A stretch of DNA of 64,000 nt, taken from contig NC_007645.1 of NCBI RefSeq assembly GCF_000012985.1, forward strand, positions 4,176,581-4,240,580, read 5' to 3'. The translations under genes were made by a program, and so were the position numbers. Shown one piece after another: positions 38,801-45,466 of this stretch. Each line of letters starts with the position of its first letter. Positions within the stretch are counted from its first letter, which is position 1. The notes below the pieces were generated by a model, which saw only the letters and a list, made by a program, of their open reading frames with translations, made no database searches and was not told where the DNA came from. Source of the stretch: Hahella chejuensis KCTC 2396 (lineage in GTDB: Bacteria; Pseudomonadota; Gammaproteobacteria; Pseudomonadales; Oleiphilaceae).

Positions 38801-41800
38801 CCGCCTCCACGAACTGCATCGTCGCCGGCGCGATCTGCGTCCCCTTGTATTGAATCAGAACGCTGTGTTTCTCCGCCGCCGCGCCGTCCCGGTCGCGAAT
38901 AAACACGCCCAGGTCGATTTCCTTAAAGTAGTCGTTCCCCGACAACCGTTCTTCCGGGTTCAGGTTGAAGCCCACCACGCCCAGGGATTGCCCGTTGACC
39001 AGTTGGTCTACGGTGAATTCCAGGACGCCTTCGCCACCACTGAGGCCGCTCCCCGCAACCGCGCGGCCGGCGGTCAAACTCGCCGGTCCGGTTCGCGTCA
39101 GGCGCCCTCCCTGCAGGGACACCTCCGCATCCGCTCCCCAATTCAGTAACTGAGGCAGGCGCGACGCCAGATCCGCCGTGGCGACGTCAATCGGCTGCTC
39201 ATAGCGGCTCTTGTTAACCGCCCGCCCTTGCGCGTCATACTCGAATTCCGTGACGTACCCCAGGGCGTCGACCTCAAAGCGCACCTGGCCTCTGGCGTCA
39301 TAGACCAAACGAGAATGGGAAGCCGGAGTTGCGCCGTTCGCGAACGTCTGCAAGGCGCTTTCAGTGAAGACGCCGCCCGTATAAGCATGGCTGTAGCTGA
39401 GTTTTTCGGTTACCCCACCCAGGGCGTCGTAACGGTTCTCCGTCACCTGGCCCAGGACGTCAAGGGTGAAGCGCACCTGGCCTTTGGCGTCGTAGACGTA
39501 GCGCGTCTTGATCCCCTCCGGCGTCAGCGCCACATTGCGTAGCTCCGCGCCGGCGTCAAAGAAGGAGGCATCCACAAAATACGCCTTATCCGCCTCCGGC
39601 AGGCGCTCTGACACATACGCTTCCTGATACTCGCTCTGCCCCGCCGGTCGCACGTAGTAATGCACGCGCCCGTCTTTCATCACAATGCGATAACGGTTGT
39701 CCGGGTGCTGCGTCACCCCCTCCAGGTTCTGCTTCCAGACCCCTTCTTCCCGGATCTGGATTTCTCCGCTGATGTTGAACAGCAGTCCGTAGTCAATGTC
39801 CTGATACGACTTCATCGTGTCCGCGCTGTTCAGACCGACGATTACCCGCTGCTGCGGCGGCGCAGCGCTGAACTCCACATAGCCCTCGCCCCGGATCACC
39901 TGCGCCGAGCGCGCGCCTTCCGTCCAGTCGCTCAGGCTCGCCAGACTCTTTACGCCGCTGCCGTTCACTTCCAGGCGACTGGACACGTCCGTCCAGATCA
40001 CCTGTCCCAACGCCACCACCAGCTCCGATTCGCTCCACGCCCGGTTTACATCCACCGTCACCTCATGACGCGATGTTTCCGTGACACGACCGAGGGCGTC
40101 GTAACGGTTCTCCGTCACCTGCCCCAAAGCGTCAATGGTGAAGCGCGCCTGGCCTTTGGCGTCGTAAACCACACGTTCGCGGCTGCGCTCGCTGTTCTGC
40201 GTCGCTGTTCCGCTCATCCAGACGTCGCCGATCGCCGCGCCCTGCGCGTACAGGTTCGCCTGCGCCACATAGGTCTGCGTGGCGTCCACCGCATCTTCCA
40301 AGGTATGAATCAGGACGTACTTATCCTGTCCCTTGCGTTGCAACAGGATGCGGGCGTCGCCATCCTTCAGCTCAATCCGGAAACGGTCTCCCGCCTCCAC
40401 GAACTGCATCGTCGGCGGCGCGATCTGCGTCCCCTTGTATTGAATCAGAACGCTGTGCTTCTCCGCCGCCGCGCCGTCCCGGTCGCGGATAAACACGCCC
40501 AGGTCGATTTCCTTAAAGTAGTCGTTCCCCGACAACCGTTCTTCCGGGTTCAGGTTAAAGCCCACCACGCCCAGGGATTGCCCGTTGACCAGTTGGTCTA
40601 CGGTGAATTCCAGGACGCCTTCGCCGCCCGTCAGGCCACTCCCCGCGATCGCGCGCCCGGCGGTCAGACTCGCCGGTCCGGTTCGCGTCAGGCGGCCTCC
40701 CTGCAGGGACACTTCCGCATCCGCTCCCCAATTCAGTAACTGAGGCAGGCGCGACGCCAAATCCGCCGTGGCGACGTCAATCGGCTGCTCATAGCGGCTC
40801 TTGTTAACCACCCGCCCTTGCGCGTCGTACTCGAATTCCGTGACGTAACCCAGGGCGTCGACCTCAAAGCGCACCTGACCTCTCGCGTCATACACCAAAC
40901 GAGAGTGAGAAGCCGGGGCTTCGCCGTTCGCGAACGTCTGCAAGGCGCTTTCAGTGAAAACGCCGCCCGTGTAGGCGTGGCTGTAGCTGAGTTTTTCGGT
41001 TACCCGACCCAGGGCGTCGTAGCGGTTCTCCGTGACGTAGCCTTGCGCGTCCACCTCAAAGCGCGCCTGGCCCTTGGCGTCATAGACGTAGCGGGTGGAG
41101 ACGCCCGCGCTGTGGTAGTCCGCATCGCCGCTGAGCGCCACGCCCTCAATGGCCGCGCCGGCGCCGTACAGGTTGGTTTGCGCCGTGTAATTCGCGTTCG
41201 CATCCACCACGCCCGTCAGGGTCTGTATCAATGTGAAGCCGTGCTGGCCAGGACGCTGAAGCAGGATGCGCGCGTCCGCGCCCCGCATTTCGATGCGCAG
41301 GCGGTCGCCGACCTGAATCGGCGTCGCCGAGGTTGGCTCCGTGCGCACGCCGTTCACCTGGATCATCAGGCTGTGGCCCTGCGAACCCGCCCCGTCCGGG
41401 TCGCGGATGAAAACGCCCAGGTCCACTTCATTCAGATAATCGTTTCCGGTCAGAACGGTCTCCGGGTTCTTGTTGAAGCCCACCGCGCCCAGGGAAGCCC
41501 CGGTCGGCAGCGCCGCCACGGTAAACTCCAGCGCGCCGCGGCCTTGTCGCAGCGTTTCGTTCGCCACCGCCCGGCCTCCGCTGAGTCCGGTGGCGGCGGT
41601 CTTGATAATCCGTCCCGCGTCGATCTGCACGACGCCATCGCCGCGCCAGCTCGGCGCATGCGCCGCCAGCGACGCCAGGTTGGCGGCGTTCAGGTCCGCC
41701 GCCTTGTCGTAGCGGGTCTTCTTCGCAACGCGCCCTTGTCCGTCGTACTCGTAGCCGGTGACATAACCCTGGGCGTCGATTTCGAAACGCATCTGGCCCG

Positions 41801-43952
41801 CCGCGTCATAGAAGCGTCGCGTCGTGATCGCGCTCTGGCCCGCGGCGAACGTTTCCAGCGCCGTCAGGTTCACGTCGGCGCCGCCATAGGCGGCCTCGTA
41901 GCGACGCGTTTGCGTCACCCGGCCCAGGGCGTCATAGCGGTTCTCCGTGACGTAGCCCAGGGCGTCGATTTCAAAACGCACCCGGTCCTGGCCGTCATAG
42001 ACGTAGCGGGTCTGCGCGCCCTGCGCGTCCACACTGCGGATCACCCGGCCCTGGGCGTCGTAGTACTGTTGCGCCTTGCCCAGCTGGGCGCCGCCGGCGT
42101 CGCGCTCCACCACGTCGATCAGCGCGCCGGCGCTGTTGTATGTCTTCACGCTTTGCAGACCCGCCGCGTCGCGGCTCAGGATGGTCGCGCCCTGGTATTC
42201 GGTCTGCGTGGTCACCGCGCCCAGCGCGTCCTTCACCGACAGCAGCCGGCCCAGGCCGTCGTAGACGTACAGCGTTTCTCCCGTGCGATGGCCCAGGCTC
42301 TCCGGGGCGGTTCCCGCGTTCTCCGTCGGCGCCGCCTGCTCGGGGTTGACCTGTTTCAGCAGGCGTCCTTCCGCGTCGTAGATAAAGTGCGTCGTCGCCG
42401 CGCCGATTCCCGCGCCCGTGGCGTCAGTCTTGCTGTAGCGGGTCTGACGGCTCAGCTGGCCGCGGAAGTCGTAGGCGTATTCCGTGAGGCTGGTTCCCTG
42501 CGCCCGGGCGCCGGGCGCCCACGTATTAAGAGGTCCTTCGCTCAGCGCTTGATTGGAACTCAGGCCGCTCAGGTCGTAGCGCGCCAGGTACCCCTGGGTC
42601 GCCGTCAGCTGGCCCAGGTGGTTGTAGCGGAATTCGGTGACCCCGCCCTCGGCGTCCACGCGGTAACGCAAACGGTGCGCGCTGTCGTAAACGTAGCGCT
42701 GGGTGGCGCCGTCCGTGGTCTCCGTCAGGGTCTGGTTGTGGGCGTTATAGGTGTAGTCGGTGGCGCCCCCCAAACGGTCGGTATGGGTCAGCAGATTGCC
42801 CATGGCGTCGTAGCGGTAGGTCTCGCTGTGGCCGTCGGCGTCCGTGCTTTGGATGAGATTGTCGTCGGCGTCGTAGGCGTAGCGGCGCACGCTCTGGGTT
42901 CCGTCCTGCTGCGGCAGACGCATTTCCACCAGACGCGTGCGCTCGTCGTAGCGCAGCACCGTCTGCAGGCCGCTCAGCGTCACGGGGTCCAGCACCCGCG
43001 TCACCGTCGCGGTGCGCTGCGCCAGATCGTAGGCGTAAGTGGTGACGATAGCGTCCGCGCCGTCGCCCTGGGTCACCCGGGTCACCCGGTATTCGCCGCC
43101 GATGTCCTGGTACTGGAAGCTCACCGACACGCCGTCGCTGGCCTGCATCTTCGCCACCCGTTTGCTGTCGCCGTCGTAGCTGTAACGCGTCACGAAGGTG
43201 CGGCCGTCGCCGATGCTGTTGTCCGCCGGGGTCAGGTCCACCGTCACCGTCGTCAGACGGCCCTGGGCGTCATAGCCGTAATAGGTCTGGTTGCGTTGCG
43301 CGCCGTCCGCGCCCACCGTCTTCACCAGCACCGCCCGGCCGGCGCCGTCGTACTGAATCTCCAGTTTCTCCCCCGACGCCGTCGTCAGGGTCGTTGCGGC
43401 CGCGCTGCGGCTGATGGTCACTCGTCCCGGTTCGTCGCGATGGGCCAGCGCGCTCAGTTTGCCCTGCCAGCTGTACACTTCCTGCGCGCCGCTCTCGCCT
43501 TCCGTCCACAGGAACGCGTCAGAACCGGTGCCGCCGCGGAACTCCAGGGTGTCGTGGGCCCCTTCGCCGACGCTGGAGACATACAGCCCGCGGCTCTCGT
43601 CATAATGATAGTCCGTGCGGCTGCCGTCGCCGGCGATCCGCGTGATCAGACTGCCGGCTTTGTTCAGATTGCCGCCGTTGAATTCCAGACGCTGGTTGAA
43701 GCTGAAGTAGAAGTTGTCGCCGTTGTCGTCGGTGAAGCGGCCCTGGCTGTTGTAGGTGCGGATCAGACTGGCGTCGCGCCCCGCGCCTAACAGCAGTTCA
43801 TCGCGGCGCTGCAACACCAGGTTGCCCGTGGCCGCATTGACGTAGACCCGCTCGCCGCTCTGCCCGACGCCCGCTTGCGATAACCCCGCGCCCGCGCCTG
43901 ACAAGGACGCGCCAAACAATCCCAGACCTTCCCCTGAAACGACCGCAACCAT
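26817..43952 (-). CDS. Giant YD-repeat (RHS-like) polymorphic toxin with LysM and PIN-like C-terminus
   Basis: 5711 residues. The start follows AGGAG by seven bases. The N-terminus (residues 1-50) is Gly/Ser/Ala-rich with no signal peptide or PAAR domain. From about residue 50 to 4850 the chain is made of YD repeats (YDAxGRL, RYxYDAxG) that would form an RHS shell. Three beta-rich inserts share DLGVFIRDxDGA and ARILLQR, and two further inserts share WTEGARSAQVIRGEGYVEF. A LysM domain follows (about 4880-4935; VNQGDKLSSIAASMWGD), then a Pro-rich linker and hydrophobic segments. The last 175 residues have a PIN-like acidic set: D5542, E5589, D5643, D5664. No canonical RHS DPxGL end motif was seen. 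The gene follows the flagellar-type cluster. Confidence 0.85.
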   Translation of the reverse strand: MVAVVSGEGLGLFGASLSGAGAGLSQAGVGQSGERVYVNAATGNLVLQRRDELLLGAGRDASLIRTYNSQGRFTDDNGDNFYFSFNQRLEFNGGNLNKAGSLITRIAGDGSRTDYHYDESRGLYVSSVGEGAHDTLEFRGGTGSDAFLWTEGESGAQEVYSWQGKLSALAHRDEPGRVTISRSAAATTLTTASGEKLEIQYDGAGRAVLVKTVGADGAQRNQTYYGYDAQGRLTTVTVDLTPADNSIGDGRTFVTRYSYDGDSKRVAKMQASDGVSVSFQYQDIGGEYRVTRVTQGDGADAIVTTYAYDLAQRTATVTRVLDPVTLSGLQTVLRYDERTRLVEMRLPQQDGTQSVRRYAYDADDNLIQSTDADGHSETYRYDAMGNLLTHTDRLGGATDYTYNAHNQTLTETTDGATQRYVYDSAHRLRYRVDAEGGVTEFRYNHLGQLTATQGYLARYDLSGLSSNQALSEGPLNTWAPGARAQGTSLTEYAYDFRGQLSRQTRYSKTDATGAGIGAATTHFIYDAEGRLLKQVNPEQAAPTENAGTAPESLGHRTGETLYVYDGLGRLLSVKDALGAVTTQTEYQGATILSRDAAGLQSVKTYNSAGALIDVVERDAGGAQLGKAQQYYDAQGRVIRSVDAQGAQTRYVYDGQDRVRFEIDALGYVTENRYDALGRVTQTRRYEAAYGGADVNLTALETFAAGQSAITTRRFYDAAGQMRFEIDAQGYVTGYEYDGQGRVAKKTRYDKAADLNAANLASLAAHAPSWRGDGVVQIDAGRIIKTAATGLSGGRAVANETLRQGRGALEFTVAALPTGASLGAVGFNKNPETVLTGNDYLNEVDLGVFIRDPDGAGSQGHSLMIQVNGVRTEPTSATPIQVGDRLRIEMRGADARILLQRPGQHGFTLIQTLTGVVDANANYTAQTNLYGAGAAIEGVALSGDADYHSAGVSTRYVYDAKGQARFEVDAQGYVTENRYDALGRVTEKLSYSHAYTGGVFTESALQTFANGEAPASHSRLVYDARGQVRFEVDALGYVTEFEYDAQGRVVNKSRYEQPIDVATADLASRLPQLLNWGADAEVSLQGGRLTRTGPASLTAGRAIAGSGLTGGEGVLEFTVDQLVNGQSLGVVGFNLNPEERLSGNDYFKEIDLGVFIRDRDGAAAEKHSVLIQYKGTQIAPPTMQFVEAGDRFRIELKDGDARILLQRKGQDKYVLIHTLEDAVDATQTYVAQANLYAQGAAIGDVWMSGTATQNSERSRERVVYDAKGQARFTIDALGQVTENRYDALGRVTETSRHEVTVDVNRAWSESELVVALGQVIWTDVSSRLEVNGSGVKSLASLSDWTEGARSAQVIRGEGYVEFSAAPPQQRVIVGLNSADTMKSYQDIDYGLLFNISGEIQIREEGVWKQNLEGVTQHPDNRYRIVMKDGRVHYYVRPAGQSEYQEAYVSERLPEADKAYFVDASFFDAGAELRNVALTPEGIKTRYVYDAKGQVRFTLDVLGQVTENRYDALGGVTEKLSYSHAYTGGVFTESALQTFANGATPASHSRLVYDARGQVRFEVDALGYVTEFEYDAQGRAVNKSRYEQPIDVATADLASRLPQLLNWGADAEVSLQGGRLTRTGPASLTAGRAVAGSGLSGGEGVLEFTVDQLVNGQSLGVVGFNLNPEERLSGNDYFKEIDLGVFIRDRDGAAAEKHSVLIQYKGTQIAPATMQFVEAGDRFRIELKDGDARILLQRKGQDNYVLIHTLKDAVDASQTYVAQANLYAQGSAIGDVWMSGTATQNSERSRERLVYDVKGQARFTIDALGQVTENRYDALGRVTETSRHEVTVDVNRAWSESELVVALGQVIWTDVSSRLEVNGSGVKSLASLSDWTEGARSAQVIRGEGYVEFSAAPPQQRVIVGLNSADTMKSYQDIDYGLLFNSSGEIQIREEGVWKQNLEGVTQHPDNRYRIVMKNGRVHYYVRQAGQSEYQEAYVSERLPEADKAYFVDASFHDAGAELRNVALTPEGIKTRYVYDAKGQARFTLDALGQVTENRYDALGQVAEKLSYDRAYVGPDFSEAALTQFANAQSQPRSGCLVYDAKGQARFEIDALGHVTEREYDAAGRVTATHKYLNPLSLAGLVYDEAGIESKLSAAGGRHTQRTVYDARGLARFSLNALGQVTETRYDAAGRATQTLRYETAYSGADYSEAALAQFVAGETRAQHAYMVYDSLGQARFKLDHQGHITELEYDHNGQVTRTLSYVAAYDLSQPLTAAALETYVQGHASAGDRVEQVFYDARGLEIYRIDAGGRLTAQEYDHAGRLTHRVRYAASLNLGTAATLTQVTQAADAHRSVAANQHSRLVYDALGRLRYSLDGENYVSETLYNGQGQVTEERRYAAPWTQAATLSALTGLHPDAETRITRYAYDDAGRKISQSQRLMTGGAETWITESYAYDAHGNRTAVTDARGNVTSFAYDADNRLIAKLTPKDAIDDADISASARKGAVTRYQYDGFDNLIQESQYVTEVSIHERTAADYATANVPANNDPVSGDRHTRYEYDALNRQERIRTPELNGVSTLTRKEYDRYGNVTALIEAEGSALERTTRYEFDDLNRVVKETKAFGTANASSTGYVYDAFGQVERVIDPRAYEILDSQSDWAKGERARLRLLAENYQANPAGLWQSQQAQWLKDNALLLSFLSREHLPEGEHRALLLQIYSKSQTFDARGLKTSETNGEGYTTHTQYDAFGNITSVTDPNGATGYFFYDALNRQTLQVSAGGAAKDFTYNAAGQVIAQRSWANRINAASLAGKTEAQARAMLTVDAAHDQFTRSDFDSLGRLKTQTAQATSAQQVSESYSYDAQGNRISWTDRGGHVYAYRYDAQGRLLETIKPSVRVTFNADASLTGERRLSDRNSYDALGNRIRVVEGGYRDADGSYKTISGQTRATEYVYDKLNREVQVWSDLIDIGFANDAGEIRRYNRVRQVTQREYDALGNQLKETVQAFQVDGANRPTTAVGAQRTQLFEYDNLSRVKAAVDAAGGVTAYDYDPSGNRILERRYGEALSNPGNAALAALLSKDTDDYRELRYTFDLNNRQVETRTRGETHFDLALSNQQLAALTQGESAVSKGFYSSAYSQEEVVTQTLYNRNGDVIAERDGRGGVTRHFYTAQGDLQATLAAGVTDYQREGGAVTVTRRHALTQWTTDALGQIREQVQYAYEAKNPAETATLAELLANVAAQRAAAESDAAKLAGRDLADLADLSDAEVAQKLVRGDRRQTYDYDRLGRRITETVHGVEDYQFVNGAPKKTTASSRSTRYDYDNLNRLQRTIAPGEGAETLRTLETTYDALGRKTTEKGQSFTDYKGRMARATVTYGYDALGRQVTQTRVALEAGANQTTRTLVNALGFAVADIDASSARTDYATDAFGAVAEKSWSQRQAEGGSQSYWNRYWYDGAGREIKRVDTTGLSHETRYNGYGDITAKGMNGQYQEQFKYDRLGRLFSTNKETGAPQLYLYDKNGNASAEFILVDDLKDASGKAIDLATLTSPEQVKALGVLQTQMKVSVYDERNRHTDTFEAPHDYSQLEADILKSNESITDWKSDADWQLGVGDVEKIRFEDSVGPAVTGADSAINTSLTQPPHTEEVTVSGGKPGPVTQKSNVTDLGANLSGLMGHLGISPEAWSKSGSSYGAITLNAATNSYASAWKGEGPLEKVNGAFEKTIIRIWNRNENGITYIYRDVETQRYILTSNTEVGAEQIVSINVADEDGYQVNTIKTRDGEIKVTGYRTSNHDAGRFRLENQVETRYSDLSSVGPGIIQAVKQSKITIDAKEVIRGGHPGGQGSFSFKVNIPEELGKLGMPVRVTFYDQYNRAFDGKWDPLTPEMMPEFRSTAYWRTNDDHEKNSDWDSYKYKFKVTIPSLSGEEIFYTNYITNRGDNHGTFNKSLSGLTNKAFLIIEDANPYVERLTGSIGGVDLSTAQRLGNNRFLVRLSNGQYDLSYATWDSTRKLNEVKTFINLTDMKTVRNTNIYFKALKTTTHRQLVYKATATPTSSNQNALEPLVQENDQQQRIFQSYRTMWTLGGQTTYQIHRQQRYNAFGEVVQEVDGRGNATHLAYDAQGRLTHKIDPKVEVSQDHAVNGVLKSLNAHPITRYFYDASGNLVANQDANSYLAEKKAGYSISNNAAFYRGQTYSAGMVASETNALGHGKTYRYDQLGNKRLVIDELDQYHSFVYDSVGRLTEVRRFENLAKYNAGDSYTSDKYSYDELGNRVTHTNARGHVEKYVYDGEGRIVKHIGFNDGSQGGGANETSYEYRYVSSIGGIGGYKKVTTNGLSTETDANYKTTSNLTDETDYFGRIRTHQDLGGHQFVYEYNRAGWLQRQSTSNSAYTYTDGDIPAELLSDDSHPTRGLQDIQYEYYANGRVRRISDKGAGSYSEFKYDANGNVEEETYRRSPFTELDSIVGAGLEQNSLPYQNVRATYDALNRVVSIRDDDYDLTYSYDAVGNRRHMKSIYDDYLITDKNKGEDIKTQDFYYLYDKENRFIVTMGALSAGATQSIYAGNTGHEIGYDQGGRRIMDNSALLNKDGAPVESHQKFEYDAYGRVRAVWLKDARLNGKTGEGVRADGYARVAVRETDELGRTTTHSQYSHYLDAAGAVKERLESLHHYDYNANNQVLKDTAYKDASMSDSSRKSILTYTYLNDGQTLKQTFFDDLANNKGDVTTTYHYLARDRWDSYKASKVTVSASVGAGASYYIYDANGHTRWVYDHQDKRTISYVNNQRGQAIQRNEIDWNKTGQEKSIRRKFYYLDGIVRGDIGNDGVPSRTDYVQQLAENGDHSVVVGQESYSVTRYAGRDDNRSLVETRTRDIKKKVGYSSYYRMTPVTSADFDQNFQPINYDYPSKASSFYEVNQGDKLSSIAASMWGDASLWYLLADANGLSGDQDLKAGLSLVIPNVVTNIHNNASTFRPYDPGLGLGDTTPSLPEPPPPKKGKCGATFIVMVIAIAVAAVIAPYAIQGAVSLFGATTGAVGSGVTLIAGTTGIGTLGATTGIVAGASGYAAVAAGAFVSGAIGSAASQWAAKELGVQEHFSLRGVLRSGLTAAATAGVAAYANTAKWAKDLPKWAKNAATAVTGVGANYLAGKATKLPATFRWRDVATSFAANSLMSGIGIGDENAFYNQGLSSYVDGFLPGSIRNNDIARNAIQGFTAGAVSEAVRVAVYDSEDYRPDYVGMIAGVVGSTLGSLAVDGLAGAEGRKGAWQIATSETEGAAESCSVYGQGYGSSGAAGGNVGSLPGSVMGLFDSFGSGSNGMRGVGPSLRIITDEELDPINAYKQTMADANVDHSVRKIVDSYFLAMNAGDSAEIEIIYKSLEPYIPEEAKPMAGLGVGAFLAVGSITSDTVADTFNTAEMAVKFGVGAIDYALYEITKGNRAFQEGAKSFRNDFQGFIDFLKNIDRLPKDAAQKYKDTFDKADGYWAEKDYVGAGRYYTEGAVGAVLLGASVGTFIKTLPKGVIYVESKSEIPLSQRGSGKYQLGGQKRDYVVVLNKITDIANLNRSPITSNSLVVDNNITSAILKRENGVDISALNKAERNSLLFLDSKLNADIRLTDTGASEALDSFSNLGSLNKGIELTVSRDSPEFQQMLDTLKNLKGPNGDPLPVGRNKGAKDQMIVAEAFFARGGQATLVTADQGVFSPLAVLAGHNPAKLGVSVPNAFPNGFNVTVNGKSILVLPIKGK
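37831..41010 (-). repeat. 1590-bp in-frame tandem duplication inside the RHS gene
   Basis: Two adjacent near-identical copies span 37831-39420 and 39421-41010. Anchors such as AGGGCGTCGT (37831, 39421, 41011) and TGCACGCGCC (38071, 39661) repeat at exactly 1590 bases, which is 530 codons. Differences are scattered point changes, so the duplication is fairly recent or kept similar by gene conversion. Each unit carries one insert of each type plus the YD repeats between them. Confidence 0.93.
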
Positions 43953-43994
43953 TCGATGACTCCTGAAATACTTCGACTGACTTTTTTAACGCAT

Positions 43995-44037
43995 AAAAAA
44001 GCCGCTGACGGCAGACTTTGCGCCTGTCGTCAGCGGC
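43995..44037 (-). terminator. Strong intrinsic terminator between flagellar-type cluster and RHS gene
   Basis: On the minus strand a 14-bp stem (44024-44037 with 44001-44014, one G-T wobble, 9-base loop) is followed directly by TTTTTT. It lies about 80 bases after the TPR gene and about 40 bases before the RHS start. It should end the flagellar-type transcript, so RHS expression needs read-through or a promoter overlapping this short gap. Confidence 0.93.
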
Positions 44038-44118
44038 CTAAACCCAAAATAGAAACCAACAGAGGCGCAGAGAACTGCGCCAAACTGCAATACTTATGTC
44101 CAAGCGTACAAAGCAACA

Positions 44119-44709
44119 TTATTGTTTAGTCTTGTTCTTATACGCCGATAAAAATAAGTGGTTGAGGCTATCTTCCGCTGTAACATTCTCATCTTTACGA
44201 GTGTGTTGCGGTGTTTGCTCCCCGTGATTTGCTTTTAGAAGCTCAAGCAGCCTCTTCATATCTTCATTGAGAGCAGGATTGGAGTTATTAACCTCCAAGC
44301 CTTGCAGAATCAATGTTTCGCCACTCTCAAGGTCTCCATCCAGACACTGAATAATACCGTTTTTAAAAACTCGCAACGGATTACTCTCGGGCAGCGCATC
44401 CAATTTTGACCAAGCTTCCCGAGCAGTTTCCGTATCTCCTACCGAAAACTTAATCAGCCCCGCCTGAAAGTGGGCGGTCCAGAGCTGCGGGTCCAGATCC
44501 ACCGCTTTCTGCATTGTTTCATATGCCCGCTCGTACATACCGATTTCCGCGTACTCGGCCGCTAACAAGTATGTATTTCGAGCATTACAGTCCAATGAAA
44601 TAGACCGTTTAAAAAGCAGAATGGCCTTTTCATGATCGCCTTTACCGCTGGCCTGCAGACCAAGATAAAATAGCTCTTCCGAATCCAGGTTATCCATTAA
44701 GTCACTCAT
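44119..44709 (-). CDS. TPR protein, possible secretion chaperone
   Basis: 196 residues from ATG 44709, six bases after a strong AAGGAG; the open frame extends nine codons further. After an acidic start (MSDLMDNLDSEELF) three or more tetratricopeptide repeats are visible, for example EKAILLFKRSISLD, YERAYETMQKAVDLDP and TAREAWSKLDALPESNP. The tail is Lys/Asn-rich. It is the last gene before the terminator and immediately follows fliP with a 10-base gap. TPR proteins of this size include type III secretion chaperones (SycD/LcrH type), so a chaperone for a substrate of this system is a reasonable guess, not a recognised family. Confidence 0.75.
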   Translation of the reverse strand: MSDLMDNLDSEELFYLGLQASGKGDHEKAILLFKRSISLDCNARNTYLLAAEYAEIGMYERAYETMQKAVDLDPQLWTAHFQAGLIKFSVGDTETAREAWSKLDALPESNPLRVFKNGIIQCLDGDLESGETLILQGLEVNNSNPALNEDMKRLLELLKANHGEQTPQHTRKDENVTAEDSLNHLFLSAYKNKTKQ

Positions 44710-44719
44710 ATCCAACTCC

Positions 44720-45466
44720 TTAATTAAAACTTCCAACTAATGCCTGAGCCACCAGAGTCCAACCTTCAATAAGCACAAACATTAGAATTTTAACGGGTAG
44801 CGATATTGTCAATGGCGGCACCATTATCATCCCCATTGACATCAGCACACTGGCTGAAACCAGATCAATCAATAAAAACGGCAGGAAAATGACAAATCCA
44901 ATTTGAAAAGCCGTTTGCAGTTCGCTGAGCATAAACGCCGTTATAAGCGACGTATTGGAGATATCGTTTAATGTTTCCGGCGACTCTTCTCCGGCCATTT
45001 CAATGGCAAGAGCGAGGTCTTTCTCCCTGGTTTGCCTGACCATAAACTCCCGCATCGGCGCCAACCCCGCGTTCACGGCTTCCGTAAAAACAAGCTCTCC
45101 AGCCAAATAAGGCTGCACCGCCTGCTGGTCAATCTTATTGAACACAGGCGCCATCGTAAAAAGAGTCAAAAATAGAGAAAGCGCAATAATCACGGTATTA
45201 GGCGGCGTTTGTTGCATACCAAACGCATATCGCAGCATGGAAAGCACAATGACTATGCGAGTAAACGACGTCAGGGCGATTAACAATGCTGGGGCCAAAC
45301 TTAGTACGGTCAAAACCGCTAAGACTTGAAGCGCGCTGGCGACTTCATCAGGAGATGACTTATCCAGTCCGGATAAGTCAACGCCAAATGAAGCCGTAGA
45401 CGCGTCCGCCCAGCTCAATGATGGAAATAAAAGTAATCCCAATAAAGGCAATAAATACCTAATCAC
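44720..45466 (-). CDS. fliP: Export gate protein FliP
   Basis: 248 residues, normal length. A signal peptide (about 1-20, LFPSLSWADA) is followed by the highly conserved FliP/SctR core: SFTRIVIVLSMLRYAFGMQQ, PPNTVIIALSLFLTLFTMAP, then FMLSELQTAFQIGFVIFLPF and LVSASVLMSMGMIMVPP. It forms the type III export gate with FliQ and FliR in the inner membrane. Its last-but-one position in the cluster, far from fliR, departs from the usual fliPQR order. The start overlaps the fliO stop by eight bases. Confidence 0.96.
   Translation of the reverse strand: MIRYLLPLLGLLLFPSLSWADASTASFGVDLSGLDKSSPDEVASALQVLAVLTVLSLAPALLIALTSFTRIVIVLSMLRYAFGMQQTPPNTVIIALSLFLTLFTMAPVFNKIDQQAVQPYLAGELVFTEAVNAGLAPMREFMVRQTREKDLALAIEMAGEESPETLNDISNTSLITAFMLSELQTAFQIGFVIFLPFLLIDLVSASVLMSMGMIMVPPLTISLPVKILMFVLIEGWTLVAQALVGSFN

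Noticed and set aside
37800-41100. CRISPR-like repeat array
   Set aside because: Repeats are in-frame YD and insert repeats of a protein gene with a 1590-base period, not short direct repeats with spacers.
33558-43790. Very long plus-strand open frames opposite the RHS gene (up to about 990 codons)
   Set aside because: They are side effects of GC-rich repeated codons of the minus-strand gene. Their translations are Arg/Val/His-rich without domains and lack ribosome binding sites.
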